A DNA stretch of 29,138 bases from Candidatus Alcyoniella australis. Lineage in GTDB: Bacteria; Lernaellota; Lernaellaia; JAVCCG01; Alcyoniellaceae. Made by a program: the position numbers and the translations under genes. The notes below the pieces were generated by a model. It saw only the letters and a list, made by a program, of their open reading frames with translations, was not told where the DNA came from and searched no databases. Positions 14,978 to 23,664 of this stretch are shown here, one piece after another. The stretch's first letter is position 1. The number at the start of each line of letters is the position of its first letter. The stretch lies in NCBI GenBank assembly GCA_030765605.1, contig JAVCCG010000022.1, positions 1 to 29,138 on the forward strand, in the 5' to 3' direction.

Positions 14978-17368
14978 TTGACCTGGACGCCCCACGTCCT
15001 GCCGACGATCATCGCCTTTGCAATCTCCCTGAGCGTGGCGATCTATACCATCTGGACCGGACTCGATCGCCGCGTCAACCGCTTGTTCTTCATGCTGGTC
15101 GCCGCCTGCTCGCTCTGGATCCTGGTGCACCTGTTCGAGGTGATGGAGCCCGAGCTGAACTCGCGGCTGATCTGGGTCTACCTGCAGTACCTGCCGATCA
15201 ACCTGGTCCCGGTGCTCTATTTCCTGTTGGCCGCGGAGGTCGTCGGCTATTCCAAGCTGCTGCGCCGACAGGTGGTCTGCACCCTTATCGGCGCCTACCT
15301 GGCGCTGTCGCTGCTGATCCTTTTCGACCCGCTGCACCACCTGTTCTACGTGGCGGGCTCGACCTCGGTACAGCCTACTGCGGCGGGTTTGGCCATCGTC
15401 TACGAGGAGGGGCCGCTGTTCTGGGTGCAGGTCGCGTTCTGCTACCTGTTCATGCTGCTGGGCTTCCTGCTCTACGTTCTGTCGTTGTTCAGCGAAATCA
15501 CACCGATGCTGCGCAAGCAGGTCAGCGTGCTGCTCGGCGCCTCGCTGATCCCGATCTTCGCCAACCTGCTCTACCTGTTCAATCCGTTCGGCGCGATGGT
15601 TCAGCTCGACCTGACGCCGATCTCGATCGCGATCACCATTTTGTTGTTCGCGATGGCGATCGCACGTTACAAGTTTCTGACGATCACGCCGCCGGTGACG
15701 CGCCAGGTATTGGCGCAGCTTCCCGAGGCGTTGCTGTTCTTCGACCGCCGCGCCGAGCTGATCGACCTCAATCCCGCAGCCGAGATACTGCTGGGCCTCT
15801 CGCCCGTCAAGGCGATCGGCCGCCGCCTGGAAGAGCTGATCTCTCCCGACGGCGCCCTACGTTTGGATGTGCAACAGGCCGGCCTGCTCAGATCGGACAT
15901 GCACCGGGCAGCGGGCGGCGACGAGGCGTTGATTCGACGCGAAATCGAGATCGACACCGCCGACGGACCCTGGCGCAACCTGCAGATCACCTTCTCGGCC
16001 TTCATGCGCCAGGGGGAGGCCAGGGTCGAGGGCGTTGCCATGCGCGCATTGGACGTCACCGCCTCGCGGATGGCCCAACGGCAGCGCGAGGCGTTGCTGG
16101 CGATCAGCATGGCGATAAACAACGCCCAGGACGTGGTCAGTCTGTGCTCCGTCTGCGTCAAGCAACTGGCACAGATCCTCGAGATGCCGATCGCCGGAAT
16201 CTGGCTCTACGAGGCGCAGCACGACCGGGTGCGGCTGACTTCTTCGATCGGCATGACCGAGGAACTCGAACGCAAGATCGCCGTGCAGTATTTGAAACCG
16301 GGCGGGCCGGGCGTGGCCGCCCAGACCGCGCGCAGCCGCGAGCTGATCGTGCTCGACGACGCGGCCAGCAGCCCGCTGCTGTCCTACGCCATGCCCGAGG
16401 TGCTCAAGAACCAAAGCCGCACGATGATCTGCGTGCCGCTGGTCGTCGGTGACGAGCTGATCGGCGTGATCCAAGTCGTCAGTCGCCGGCTGCGCCGCGT
16501 CGGACGCGAGGAGGTGCAGACGATCTCCCTGGCCGCCGCCCAACTGGCGATGGGTATCAACCGTATCCGACTGCTCGAGGAATACACCAGCGCCAGCCTC
16601 TCGCTCGAGATTCAAAAACGGCGCACCGCCCATGCCGAGCTGATGCAGGAGAGCTTCCTGTCAAACATGAGCCACACGATGCGTACGCCGATGAACTCGG
16701 TGCTCGGCTTCGCCAAGATCTTGCAGCGTGGACACTACGGCGCAATCCCCGACGAGATGGCCGAACCGCTCGAGATCATCCGCCGCAGCGGCGAGACGAT
16801 GATGCGCGTGATCAGCGACGTGAGCCAGATCGGCCGCATTGAGTCGGGCAAGGTCGAGATCGAGTGCGAGCTGCTGCACTGCCGCGAGCCGGTGCGCGAA
16901 CTGCTGTCCGAACTCTACCCCGAGACCTCGGACAACGGCGTGGAGCTCCAGGAAACCCTTGGCGAGGCCTGCTTGGCTTGGGCCGACCCCGAGCTGTTGC
17001 GCGAAATCCTGCGCGGGCTGGTGCGCTGCGCCGCCGGGTTCTCCGAGGGGGCGAGCGTGACTATCGCCGCGATCGGGGACAACGACAAGACGGAATTCGA
17101 GGTGCTCTCGCCCACCGCCAGTCTGCCCCCAAGCCTCTACCCGCAGGCTTTCGAACGCTTCTCGCAAATCAGCAATCCCGACCTTAAACGTTTCATCAGC
17201 TCCGGACTGTCCCTGCCGATCGCCAAGGCCCTGGTCGAACTGCACGGCGGCCGGATCTGGATCGAGTCCAGACCCGGCCGGGGTACGGCGTTTCGGTTTG
17301 AGCTGCCGCGGGTCAGCGCAACGCCCAATTCCGACTATACTGATCACAACCGCACACCTGAGGAGTGA
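14978..17368 (+). CDS. 7TM-PAS-GAF histidine-kinase-like protein with degenerate ATPase domain
   Basis: The 796-residue protein has an N-terminal seven-helix region (about 8-230) like the histidine-kinase 7TM sensor family, a PAS domain (about 243-365), a GAF domain (about 372-535), a HisKA segment with His566 in MSHTMRTP, and a C-terminal ATPase-like region. In the latter the N box (about 676-689, ILRGLVRCAAGFSE) has no Asn in the expected place. The G1 motif is replaced by LSPTASLPP (710-718). G2 reads SSGLSLPIAKA (741-751) instead of GTGLGLxI. The end, HGGRIWIESRPGRGTAFRFELP, is typical. It therefore keeps the phosphoacceptor but probably cannot bind ATP normally. It may be a phosphatase, a scaffold or a substrate of another kinase. 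The start is TTG at 14978, with AGGGAGG seven bases upstream; no in-frame ATG precedes residue 39. Confidence 0.88.
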   Translation: MTWTPHVLPTIIAFAISLSVAIYTIWTGLDRRVNRLFFMLVAACSLWILVHLFEVMEPELNSRLIWVYLQYLPINLVPVLYFLLAAEVVGYSKLLRRQVVCTLIGAYLALSLLILFDPLHHLFYVAGSTSVQPTAAGLAIVYEEGPLFWVQVAFCYLFMLLGFLLYVLSLFSEITPMLRKQVSVLLGASLIPIFANLLYLFNPFGAMVQLDLTPISIAITILLFAMAIARYKFLTITPPVTRQVLAQLPEALLFFDRRAELIDLNPAAEILLGLSPVKAIGRRLEELISPDGALRLDVQQAGLLRSDMHRAAGGDEALIRREIEIDTADGPWRNLQITFSAFMRQGEARVEGVAMRALDVTASRMAQRQREALLAISMAINNAQDVVSLCSVCVKQLAQILEMPIAGIWLYEAQHDRVRLTSSIGMTEELERKIAVQYLKPGGPGVAAQTARSRELIVLDDAASSPLLSYAMPEVLKNQSRTMICVPLVVGDELIGVIQVVSRRLRRVGREEVQTISLAAAQLAMGINRIRLLEEYTSASLSLEIQKRRTAHAELMQESFLSNMSHTMRTPMNSVLGFAKILQRGHYGAIPDEMAEPLEIIRRSGETMMRVISDVSQIGRIESGKVEIECELLHCREPVRELLSELYPETSDNGVELQETLGEACLAWADPELLREILRGLVRCAAGFSEGASVTIAAIGDNDKTEFEVLSPTASLPPSLYPQAFERFSQISNPDLKRFISSGLSLPIAKALVELHGGRIWIESRPGRGTAFRFELPRVSATPNSDYTDHNRTPEE

Positions 17369-17375
17369 TTACATA

Positions 17376-18383
17376 ATGGCGAACAAGGTACTGGTTACAG
17401 GCGGCACGGGGCTGCTCGGCGGAAACCTGATCCGGCTGCTGGTCGAACGCGGCTACTCGGTCAAGGCGCTGGTGCGCTCCACTTCCAACACCAAGGGATT
17501 CGACGATCTTGACGTCGAGCGCGTCCAAGGCGACATCATGGACCCGCAAAGCCTGGCGCAGGCTGCGGAAGGCTGCCAGGGCGTGTTCCACAGCGCGGCG
17601 ATGGTCACGATGTGGGCTCCAGATTTCGAGAAAATGCGGCGGATCAACGTCGACGGTACGCGCAACGTGCTCGAAGCGGCCAAGGCCGCGGGCGTCAAGC
17701 GCGCGGTGCACGTGAGCACCGTGGACGCCATCGGCTTCTCCACGCCCGATGGCTGGGGCACACGCAACAAACCCAGCAACGAGAGCGTGCCGTTTCAAAA
17801 CGAACGCTTCGGCGTGCCGTACATGACCACCAAACACATGGCTCAGCAACTGGCGCTGAGCTACAACAGCGATGATTTCGAGGTGGTGGTGGGCAACCCG
17901 ACCTACATGATCGGGCCCTACGACGTGAAGCCCTCGTCCAGCCGGATGGTACTCGAGGTCAAATCCGGAACGGCCAAAGTCTACACCGGCGGCGGCAACA
18001 ACTTCGTCGATGTTCGCGACGTGGCCGCGGGCCTGATAGCGGCCTTTGAGCGCGGCAAGCCCGGCGAGCTATACATCATGGGCCACCGCAATCTGAGCTA
18101 CCGCGAGATCTTCACCTTGATCGCCGGAGTCGTGGGCGTCAAGCCACCGAGCTTTGCCCTACCCAAGCCGATCGCGCTGATCGGCGGCGCCGCGGGCAGC
18201 CTCTACGGACACCTGCTGGGTAAGGAGCCGGAGATCAACCTGACCACGGCCAAGCTGGGTTACGTGGAGCACTACTTCGACAGCTCCAAGGCGATCGCCG
18301 AGCTCGAGCTGCCCCAGACGCCGATCGAGACCGCGGTGGGCGACGCCTACCAGTGGTTCCAGGCCAACGGCTACGTCAAATAG
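17376..18383 (+). CDS. NAD(P)-dependent epimerase/reductase of the extended SDR family
   Basis: The 335-residue protein has the nucleotide-binding motif TGGTGLLGG (8-16), the extended-SDR pattern HSAAMV (72-77), STVDAIG (114-120) and the catalytic Tyr149-x-x-x-Lys153 pair in VPYMTTK. The overall sequence is closest in style to dihydroflavonol-4-reductase-like proteins and the hopanoid-associated sugar epimerase HpnA, but no hopanoid genes are nearby, so the substrate is open. The ATG at 17376 is chosen because it opens the Rossmann strand directly and AGGAG lies about ten bases upstream; the frame is open further upstream inside the kinase gene. It starts seven bases after the kinase stop, so the two are probably co-transcribed. 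It converges on rtcB with a 33-base gap and no clear terminator. Confidence 0.88.
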   Translation: MANKVLVTGGTGLLGGNLIRLLVERGYSVKALVRSTSNTKGFDDLDVERVQGDIMDPQSLAQAAEGCQGVFHSAAMVTMWAPDFEKMRRINVDGTRNVLEAAKAAGVKRAVHVSTVDAIGFSTPDGWGTRNKPSNESVPFQNERFGVPYMTTKHMAQQLALSYNSDDFEVVVGNPTYMIGPYDVKPSSSRMVLEVKSGTAKVYTGGGNNFVDVRDVAAGLIAAFERGKPGELYIMGHRNLSYREIFTLIAGVVGVKPPSFALPKPIALIGGAAGSLYGHLLGKEPEINLTTAKLGYVEHYFDSSKAIAELELPQTPIETAVGDAYQWFQANGYVK

Positions 18384-18416
18384 GTCCGCGGACTCGGGCT
18401 ACGGCGGGTTCAGCGC

Positions 18417-19859
18417 TCAGCCCTTAATAACGGCCAATGGCATCAGCCGGGCCACGCGGCGGCTGATGCCCGCGCCCTCCACGGCCGCGACCACGGCGTC
18501 CACATCCTTGTAGGCCTCGGGCATCTCCTCGGCCAGGGTCGAGCGGCCGCGGCTGCGCACCACGATCCCGCGTTGCGCCAACTCCTCGCGAATACTGCGC
18601 CCTCGGGCGCGCTTGATCGCCCCCTTGCGCGAGAGCACGCGACCCGCGCCGTGGCAGGTGCTGCCGAAGGTCTGCTCCATGCCCTGCTGCGTGCCCACCA
18701 GCACGTAACTGGCAGTGCCCATGTCGCCGGGGATCAGCACCGGATGGCCGGTGTCGCGATAGCAGTCGGGCAGGTCCGGGGCGTGGGCGGGGAACGCGCG
18801 GGTCGCGCCCTTGCGGTGCACCACGAGCTGCTGCGGTTTGCCCTCCACCGCGTGCGTCTCGAGCTTGGCGATGTTGTGCGCCACGTCGTAGACCAGCTGC
18901 GCGCCCAGCTCGCGCGGCGCCACATGCAGCGCGCGCTCTATCGATTCGACAGCCAGCCGCATTAAAACCTGGCGGTTGGCAAAAGCGTAGTTGGCCGCGG
19001 CGCACATCGCCTTGAAGTAGTCCTGGCCCTCGCGGCTGGTGAAATGCGCGGCTGCCAGCTGACGATCGGGGATGCTTAGCCCGTGCTGCACAACGTAGCG
19101 CCCCATGGCCTCCAGGCTGTCGTCGCATACCTGGTAGCCCAGTCCGCGGCTGCCCGAGTGGATCATCAGGCAGATCTGCCCTAGGCGCAGGCCAAAGCGC
19201 TGCGCGATCTGCGGCTGATGGATCTGCTGCACCACGTTGATCTCGATAAAGTGATTGCCCGAGCCCAGGGTGCCCAGCTGGTCGTTGCCGCGCTGTTTGG
19301 CGCGCGCACTGACGCGGTCGGGGTCGGCGTTGTCCAGTCGGCCGAGGCTCTCGATACGCTCCAAATCGGCGCTCTCGCCCCAGCCGTTTTTTACGGCCCA
19401 GGCCGCTCCCTGGGCCAATACGCGCTCGAGCTGCTTGGCGCTAAGCTTGACCGCGCCACCGACTCCCACGCCCGCGGGCACATCGCGCAGCAACGCGTCG
19501 GCCAGCAAGTCCAGCCGCTGTTCAACGTCGTGCTGCTCGAGGTTGGTGGCGACCAGCCGCACTCCACAGTTGATGTCGTATCCCACGCCGCCGGGGCTGA
19601 TCACGCCGTCGCGCACGCGCGTGGCCGCCACCCCGCCGATGGGAAAGCCGTAGCCCCAGTGGATGTCGGGCATGGCCAGCGATCGGCCGACGATCCCCGG
19701 CAAATGGGCCACGTTGCGCACCTGGGCCGGGGCCTTGTCCGCCTGTAAAACCGGCAGCAACTCCGGCGAGGCAAAAATCATCCCCTCGACCAGCATCCCG
19801 TTGCGGCGCGGGATCAGGTAACGGTAGTCGTCGACGCGTTGCAAAGCAGGGGCTTCCAT
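18417..19859 (-). CDS. rtcB: RNA-splicing ligase RtcB
   Basis: The 480-residue protein is a full-length RtcB, a GTP- and Mn2+-dependent ligase that joins RNA 2',3'-cyclic phosphate or 3'-phosphate ends to 5'-OH ends in tRNA splicing or RNA repair. The metal and catalytic residues are in place: Asp95 and Cys98 in GYDINCG, His203 in GSGNHFIE, His234 in IHSGSRG, His328 in VAHN, and the nucleophile His403 in TCHGAGR. The GVHRKGATRAFP-like block is at 346-357. The archease partner and the cyclase RtcA are not in the window. It is the last gene of a minus-strand series after the LbtU-like porin (40-base gap); the ribosome binding site is weak (CGGAC). Its presence in this series looks accidental rather than functional. 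Confidence 0.96.
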   Translation of the reverse strand: MEAPALQRVDDYRYLIPRRNGMLVEGMIFASPELLPVLQADKAPAQVRNVAHLPGIVGRSLAMPDIHWGYGFPIGGVAATRVRDGVISPGGVGYDINCGVRLVATNLEQHDVEQRLDLLADALLRDVPAGVGVGGAVKLSAKQLERVLAQGAAWAVKNGWGESADLERIESLGRLDNADPDRVSARAKQRGNDQLGTLGSGNHFIEINVVQQIHQPQIAQRFGLRLGQICLMIHSGSRGLGYQVCDDSLEAMGRYVVQHGLSIPDRQLAAAHFTSREGQDYFKAMCAAANYAFANRQVLMRLAVESIERALHVAPRELGAQLVYDVAHNIAKLETHAVEGKPQQLVVHRKGATRAFPAHAPDLPDCYRDTGHPVLIPGDMGTASYVLVGTQQGMEQTFGSTCHGAGRVLSRKGAIKRARGRSIREELAQRGIVVRSRGRSTLAEEMPEAYKDVDAVVAAVEGAGISRRVARLMPLAVIKG

Positions 19860-19899
19860 CGCAGTCCGATCATAATCTGTCCAGCGACGGAGATGCGGA

Positions 19900-20964
19900 T
19901 TAAAAGGTCAGTTTGACGTTGAACTGCGCCAGGCCGGTGCGGTCGCCGCTGAAGTCCTCGCCCGCCAAATATTCCAATGCCACGTCGAGTTGATCGTGAA
20001 ACGCGCTCGCGCCGATGAATCCGCCGTAGCGACGGTAGCCCGTGGGGCTCACATCGGGCGGACCCGCCGCTTGGAGAAAATCCCAGCCCTCGATCGTCTC
20101 GTAGCGGCCGCCGATGCGCAGCGAGTTAAACACGAACAGCGCCAGCTCCGCGTCGAGCGCCCAGACCGCGGTCTTCTCGCCCTTGGCGTCGAGGTAGTCG
20201 CGCTCGTCGAACTCGCCGGTCGTCACGTACTGCGCGCCGAAGCCGATGCCCAGAATGTTCAGCGGATCGACGCGGCCCCAGATAAAGCCGCCGTAGCCCG
20301 GCACCTGTTTGTCGTAGGGCGCGTTGCGCGGATCGACCAGGCCCTGGAAGAACTCGTCGACCTCCAGCGCGTCGGAGAGGTAATAGCCGCCCAGTTCCAA
20401 ATCCAGTCCCTCGAACATCGCCAGCGGCCGCACTGCCAAACCGGCGCTGATGGTGTCGATCAAATCGTCATTTTGGTCCACGTCGTCGATCTCGCCGTTG
20501 AACGCGCCGGCCGCGAAATCGACGTAGCGACACTGCCAGCCGACAAAGGCCGCGGTGCGCCGCGAGCGCGTCATGCGATGGACGATCGGATCTTCAACGC
20601 CGAAGGTCCGCAGTCCGCCGTAGGGTAGGTACATCCGGCCGAAGCTAACGAACGGCCCGCGATAGCGCAGCTTGATCCAGGCCTGCTCCAGGTCGAGCGG
20701 CTCGTTGCGCCCCTCCTCGTAGAACAGCTGAACCAGGCCCGAGAGGCGCCCTTCGTAATCCGCCGCCAACCCCAGGGCCGCGCGGTAAACGAACACATCC
20801 GAGCTGCGCAGGTCGGACAGGCCCAGAGCCTCGTACTGCGCCAGGCTCAACGCGCTGCGCACCTGCAGCTCGCCGGTGGGCCGCAGCACATCTGTCCAAT
20901 CGGCGGCCTGCGCCGGGACGGCCACAAGGGCCAACAACAGGACCAGCGTCAATCCGCGTCTCAT
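19900..20964 (-). CDS. LbtU-family outer-membrane porin-like protein
   Basis: The 354-residue protein has a signal peptide (1-20, VPAQA then ADW) and then an all-beta pattern of a 16-ish-strand barrel, ending in the classical C-terminal Phe (VKLTF). The segment around LVQLFYEEGRNEPLDLEQAW, SFGRMYLPYGGLRTF and DPIVHRMTRSRRTAAFVG is the layout I know from the LbtU siderophore-porin family (first described for legiobactin uptake in Legionella). Many delta-like bacteria carry such proteins with no siderophore genes nearby, so iron uptake is only a possibility. GGGGGA lies upstream of the ATG. It is preceded on the minus strand by a glycosyltransferase (56-base gap). Confidence 0.75.
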   Translation of the reverse strand: MRRGLTLVLLLALVAVPAQAADWTDVLRPTGELQVRSALSLAQYEALGLSDLRSSDVFVYRAALGLAADYEGRLSGLVQLFYEEGRNEPLDLEQAWIKLRYRGPFVSFGRMYLPYGGLRTFGVEDPIVHRMTRSRRTAAFVGWQCRYVDFAAGAFNGEIDDVDQNDDLIDTISAGLAVRPLAMFEGLDLELGGYYLSDALEVDEFFQGLVDPRNAPYDKQVPGYGGFIWGRVDPLNILGIGFGAQYVTTGEFDERDYLDAKGEKTAVWALDAELALFVFNSLRIGGRYETIEGWDFLQAAGPPDVSPTGYRRYGGFIGASAFHDQLDVALEYLAGEDFSGDRTGLAQFNVKLTF

Positions 20965-21020
20965 TGGATCCCCCGATTAAAATTCCGGTCAGGCAGATGT
21001 AGCAATTGTGCGGCCAACGG

Positions 21021-22148
21021 TCAATCGCCCGCCATCGCGCGCAGCAACTGCGCGGTCTGTTCGACGGTCCGATACCAGGTCATCTGCGAGGCGCGGGCTT
21101 TCCCGCGCTCGATCAGGCTTGCCCGAAGCTCGGGCTCGCTCATCACCAGCCGCAGGGCGTGGGCCATGCCCTCGACGTGGTCGGGATCGACCAGCAGAGC
21201 GGCGTCCCCCGCGGTGCGGGGCAGACCGCAGGTATTGGAACAGATCACCGGGCAGCCGCAGGCAAAGGCCTCGAGCAGCGGCAGACCGAAGCCCTCGATC
21301 CGGCTGGGGAACAGCAGGCAGGTCGCCATGCTGTAAAGCGCAGGAATCTCACTGTCCTCCACCCGTCCCAAATGCCGGACCAATTTCTTCACGCCGTCGA
21401 TCTCGATCTGTTCGAGCATGTCCGCGTGCCCTTCCCCCTCGCCGCCGCACAACACCAGCGGCAGCTCGGCGTCCCAGTCCTCGCGCAAGCGGGCGATGGC
21501 GCGTACCGCACCCACGTGGTTCTTGTGCCACAGCGTGCGTCCGGGTAAAAAGGCGAAGCTCTCGGGCAACGAGTAACGCTCGCGCACGCGCTCGAGCAAT
21601 CCAGGCTCGAGCTGGGCCAGCTGCGTGTCCACCCCGTGGGCGATGACCTCGATCGGCGGCGGCTCGACTTTGCAGAAACGCCGCAGGTCCTCGGCTGTGT
21701 ACTCGCTGACCGCTATCAGCCGGTCGGCTCCGCGCAGGCTGCGTTTGATCAACCGGCGACGCTTGCGCAGCGCCCAGAAGCCCAGGCGCTCGCCGAAACG
21801 CTCGTGGGATAAATCGTGGATCGTCACCACCTGTGGGCAACGCGTGCGGCGCGGGGCCGAGCCCAGCGGGTTGAACAGCACGTCCACTCCGTACTTGCGC
21901 GCCAGCCTGGGAAGTTTTTTTTGCTCGGCCGCCAGCCGCGTACGAAAGCGCTCTGGCGCAAACTCCACAACGACTATCTCGACGCGCTCCGAGGGCTCGA
22001 AGCTCTGTGCGGCCTCGAGGTTGACGAACAGCTTGAGTCGCAGGTCGGGGCAGTCGGCCAAGCCCTGCACCATTCGGCGCGCGTAGACCTCGGGACCGCC
22101 GCCCTGGTCGGGAATCATCATCAGCAAGTTCACGCCGACAGTCTTCAT
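21021..22148 (-). CDS. Glycosyltransferase, GT4 family
   Basis: The 375-residue protein has the two-Rossmann-fold GT-B layout. The N-terminal half has GGGPEVYARRMVQGL (16-30), the middle has VVTIHDLSHE (107-116) and AVSEYTAEDL (146-155), and the C-terminal half has the donor-binding motif EGFGLPLLE (285-293, the E-x7-E pair) followed by AFACGCPVI. GT4 enzymes transfer sugars from nucleotide donors with retention, at the cytoplasmic face, in polysaccharide or glycolipid assembly. The sugar cannot be told. It is a lone glycosyltransferase, first in a minus-strand group with a porin and rtcB. There is no ribosome binding site; instead TATACT ends eight bases before the ATG (22157-22162 on the plus-strand numbering). 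Confidence 0.9.
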   Translation of the reverse strand: MKTVGVNLLMMIPDQGGGPEVYARRMVQGLADCPDLRLKLFVNLEAAQSFEPSERVEIVVVEFAPERFRTRLAAEQKKLPRLARKYGVDVLFNPLGSAPRRTRCPQVVTIHDLSHERFGERLGFWALRKRRRLIKRSLRGADRLIAVSEYTAEDLRRFCKVEPPPIEVIAHGVDTQLAQLEPGLLERVRERYSLPESFAFLPGRTLWHKNHVGAVRAIARLREDWDAELPLVLCGGEGEGHADMLEQIEIDGVKKLVRHLGRVEDSEIPALYSMATCLLFPSRIEGFGLPLLEAFACGCPVICSNTCGLPRTAGDAALLVDPDHVEGMAHALRLVMSEPELRASLIERGKARASQMTWYRTVEQTAQLLRAMAGD

Positions 22149-22156
22149 TGCCGGTC

Positions 22157-22162
22157 AGTATA
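22157..22162 (-). promoter_or_regulatory. -10-like TATACT close to the GT4 start
   Basis: On the minus strand TATACT ends eight bases before the ATG at 22148, and no Shine-Dalgarno sequence is present. No good -35 was found. This is compatible with a leaderless mRNA. Confidence 0.3.
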
Positions 22163-22193
22163 GCCCCTGGACCAACGGCGGGGCCAGACACTA

Positions 22194-22223
22194 TTGACTC
22201 TCCGGGGAAGGGACTCCTATCAT
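22194..22223 (+). promoter_or_regulatory. Candidate sigma-70 promoter of the FadL-like gene
   Basis: TTGACT (22194-22199) and TATCAT (22218-22223) are 18 bases apart. The predicted start of transcription is about 18 bases before the ATG at 22248. It lies in the 99-base spacer divergent to the glycosyltransferase. Confidence 0.5.
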
Positions 22224-22247
22224 TGCCAAAACCATCCCCGGATCTCC

Positions 22248-23591
22248 ATGCGCCAATTTCTAAGCATCCTGACAGCCCTCGCCTTTCTTGCCATGGCTTC
22301 GCCCGCCGCAGCCCAGGTCAGTCAGTTGTTCGAGGAGTTCGGCGTCTCGCCGCGCGATTCGGCAATGGGCGGCGCGTACACCGCGGTCGGCGGCGACTAC
22401 GCCGCGGCGTTCTACAACCCGGCCGGGTTGTTTTTAATCGAGGGCAGCCACGCGCACCTGGGGTACCGGGTGGTCGACCCGGTGCTGTTCATGCGTTTCA
22501 AGGGACACAGCGTGCCGATGAACCTCGCCGACTACCCCTCGACCGAGGTCTTCCTGCTCGGGCTCTCCACCGACTTCAAGCTCTCGGGCGCGTTCAACAA
22601 CGCGATCACCGACCGCGTCAACTTCGGCATGGCCTTCGGCGTGGGCGAGTACCTCAAGAGCTACACCGGGTACGTCGATCCGTACACGCCCTACTTATTT
22701 CGCTACTACGAACGGATGGTCTCGCTGCTCTCGCTCTACCTCGGCTTCTCGATCAAGCTCACCGACTGGCTGGCGGTCGGCGCCGGGTTCGTGCCCGCGC
22801 CCTCGGACGCCATGGCCCGGGCGATGGTGCGCTCCGACATCTACCTGCCGACGATGACGATGAAAACGACCCAGGCCCAGATCACGCGGGCCTTCAGCAA
22901 AGTCGAGCCGCTGGCCGGGATCTTCCTCAAGTGGCCCGGAAACGCCTGGCGCGACCGCCTGGCCCTGGGCATCGCCTGGCGCGACCAGGTCGAAACCAAC
23001 GACGGCAAGGGCGAGGCGGTGACCAAGATGGTGATCCACTTCCCCGACGGCTCGACCTACACCGGCCTGGACACGGTAACCGTGCCGATCATCCAGCTCA
23101 CCGGCTTTTCGCCGATGCAGGCCAGCGCGGGCCTGATGATCAAACCGCTGCCCGCGATGACCGTCTCGATCGACGAAGTCTGGAAGAACTGGCGCGAATG
23201 GATCAACTACTTCGAGATGCGACCCGCACCGCGCCTGCACGACACCTGGACCACCAAGGCCGGGATCGAACACGTCTTCAGCTTTGACCAAGACTGGTTC
23301 CAGACGGTCAGCGTGCGCGGCGGCTACTACTACGAGCCCAGCCCGGTGCCCGCCCAGGACGGCCCGTGGAATCTGCTGGACAATGACAAACACGTGGGTT
23401 CGCTGGGCCTGGGCGTGCGCGTGAGCAACCTGCTGGGCGTGATCGTCGTGCCGGTACAAATGAACTTCAGCTACCAGGAACACATCCTGGTCCAGAAGCA
23501 CCTCAGCAACAACCGCGACCCGCAGTTCGGCCCGATCGACTACGGCGGACACCTCTGGTCGTTCGCAGGCACTCTCGAGATCTCTTTTTAG
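22248..23591 (+). CDS. FadL/OMPP1-like outer-membrane transport protein
   Basis: The 447-residue protein has a signal peptide (1-22, SPAAA then QV) and begins its mature part with the segment GVSPRDSAMGGAYTAVGGD followed by AAAFYNPAGLF, the typical opening of the OMPP1/FadL/TodX family of outer-membrane channels for hydrophobic compounds. The remainder is beta-rich and ends with ...GTLEISF, a barrel C-terminus. The substrate is unknown; fatty acids or other hydrophobic molecules are usual. The ATG at 22248 is chosen because it opens the signal peptide; the frame is open 54 bases further upstream, but that part covers the promoter. The stop codon TAG (23589-23591) is at the same time the first three bases of a repeat end (TAGCCCGCATTATTCAT). 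Confidence 0.85.
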   Translation: MRQFLSILTALAFLAMASPAAAQVSQLFEEFGVSPRDSAMGGAYTAVGGDYAAAFYNPAGLFLIEGSHAHLGYRVVDPVLFMRFKGHSVPMNLADYPSTEVFLLGLSTDFKLSGAFNNAITDRVNFGMAFGVGEYLKSYTGYVDPYTPYLFRYYERMVSLLSLYLGFSIKLTDWLAVGAGFVPAPSDAMARAMVRSDIYLPTMTMKTTQAQITRAFSKVEPLAGIFLKWPGNAWRDRLALGIAWRDQVETNDGKGEAVTKMVIHFPDGSTYTGLDTVTVPIIQLTGFSPMQASAGLMIKPLPAMTVSIDEVWKNWREWINYFEMRPAPRLHDTWTTKAGIEHVFSFDQDWFQTVSVRGGYYYEPSPVPAQDGPWNLLDNDKHVGSLGLGVRVSNLLGVIVVPVQMNFSYQEHILVQKHLSNNRDPQFGPIDYGGHLWSFAGTLEISF

Positions 23592-23605
23592 CCCGCATTA
23601 TTCAT
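23589..23605. repeat. Solo end of the 23665-23848 element family
   Basis: The 17 bases TAGCCCGCATTATTCAT differ at one position from the left end of the element at 23665. The first three bases are the stop codon of the FadL-like gene. No matching right end was found, so it looks like a remnant. The space to 23664 holds a short GGCGC/GCGCC hairpin and nothing coding. Confidence 0.65.
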
Positions 23606-23664
23606 CAATCAAGGATGCGATGGTTGGCAATGGCGCGGCTGGTGCGCCCAAGGCGGGCCCGGAC

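Noticed and set aside
22148-23287. Large plus-strand ORF over the FadL-like gene
   Set aside because: Another-frame shadow with Arg/Gly/Pro-rich translation; the FadL-like frame has a signal peptide and family motifs.
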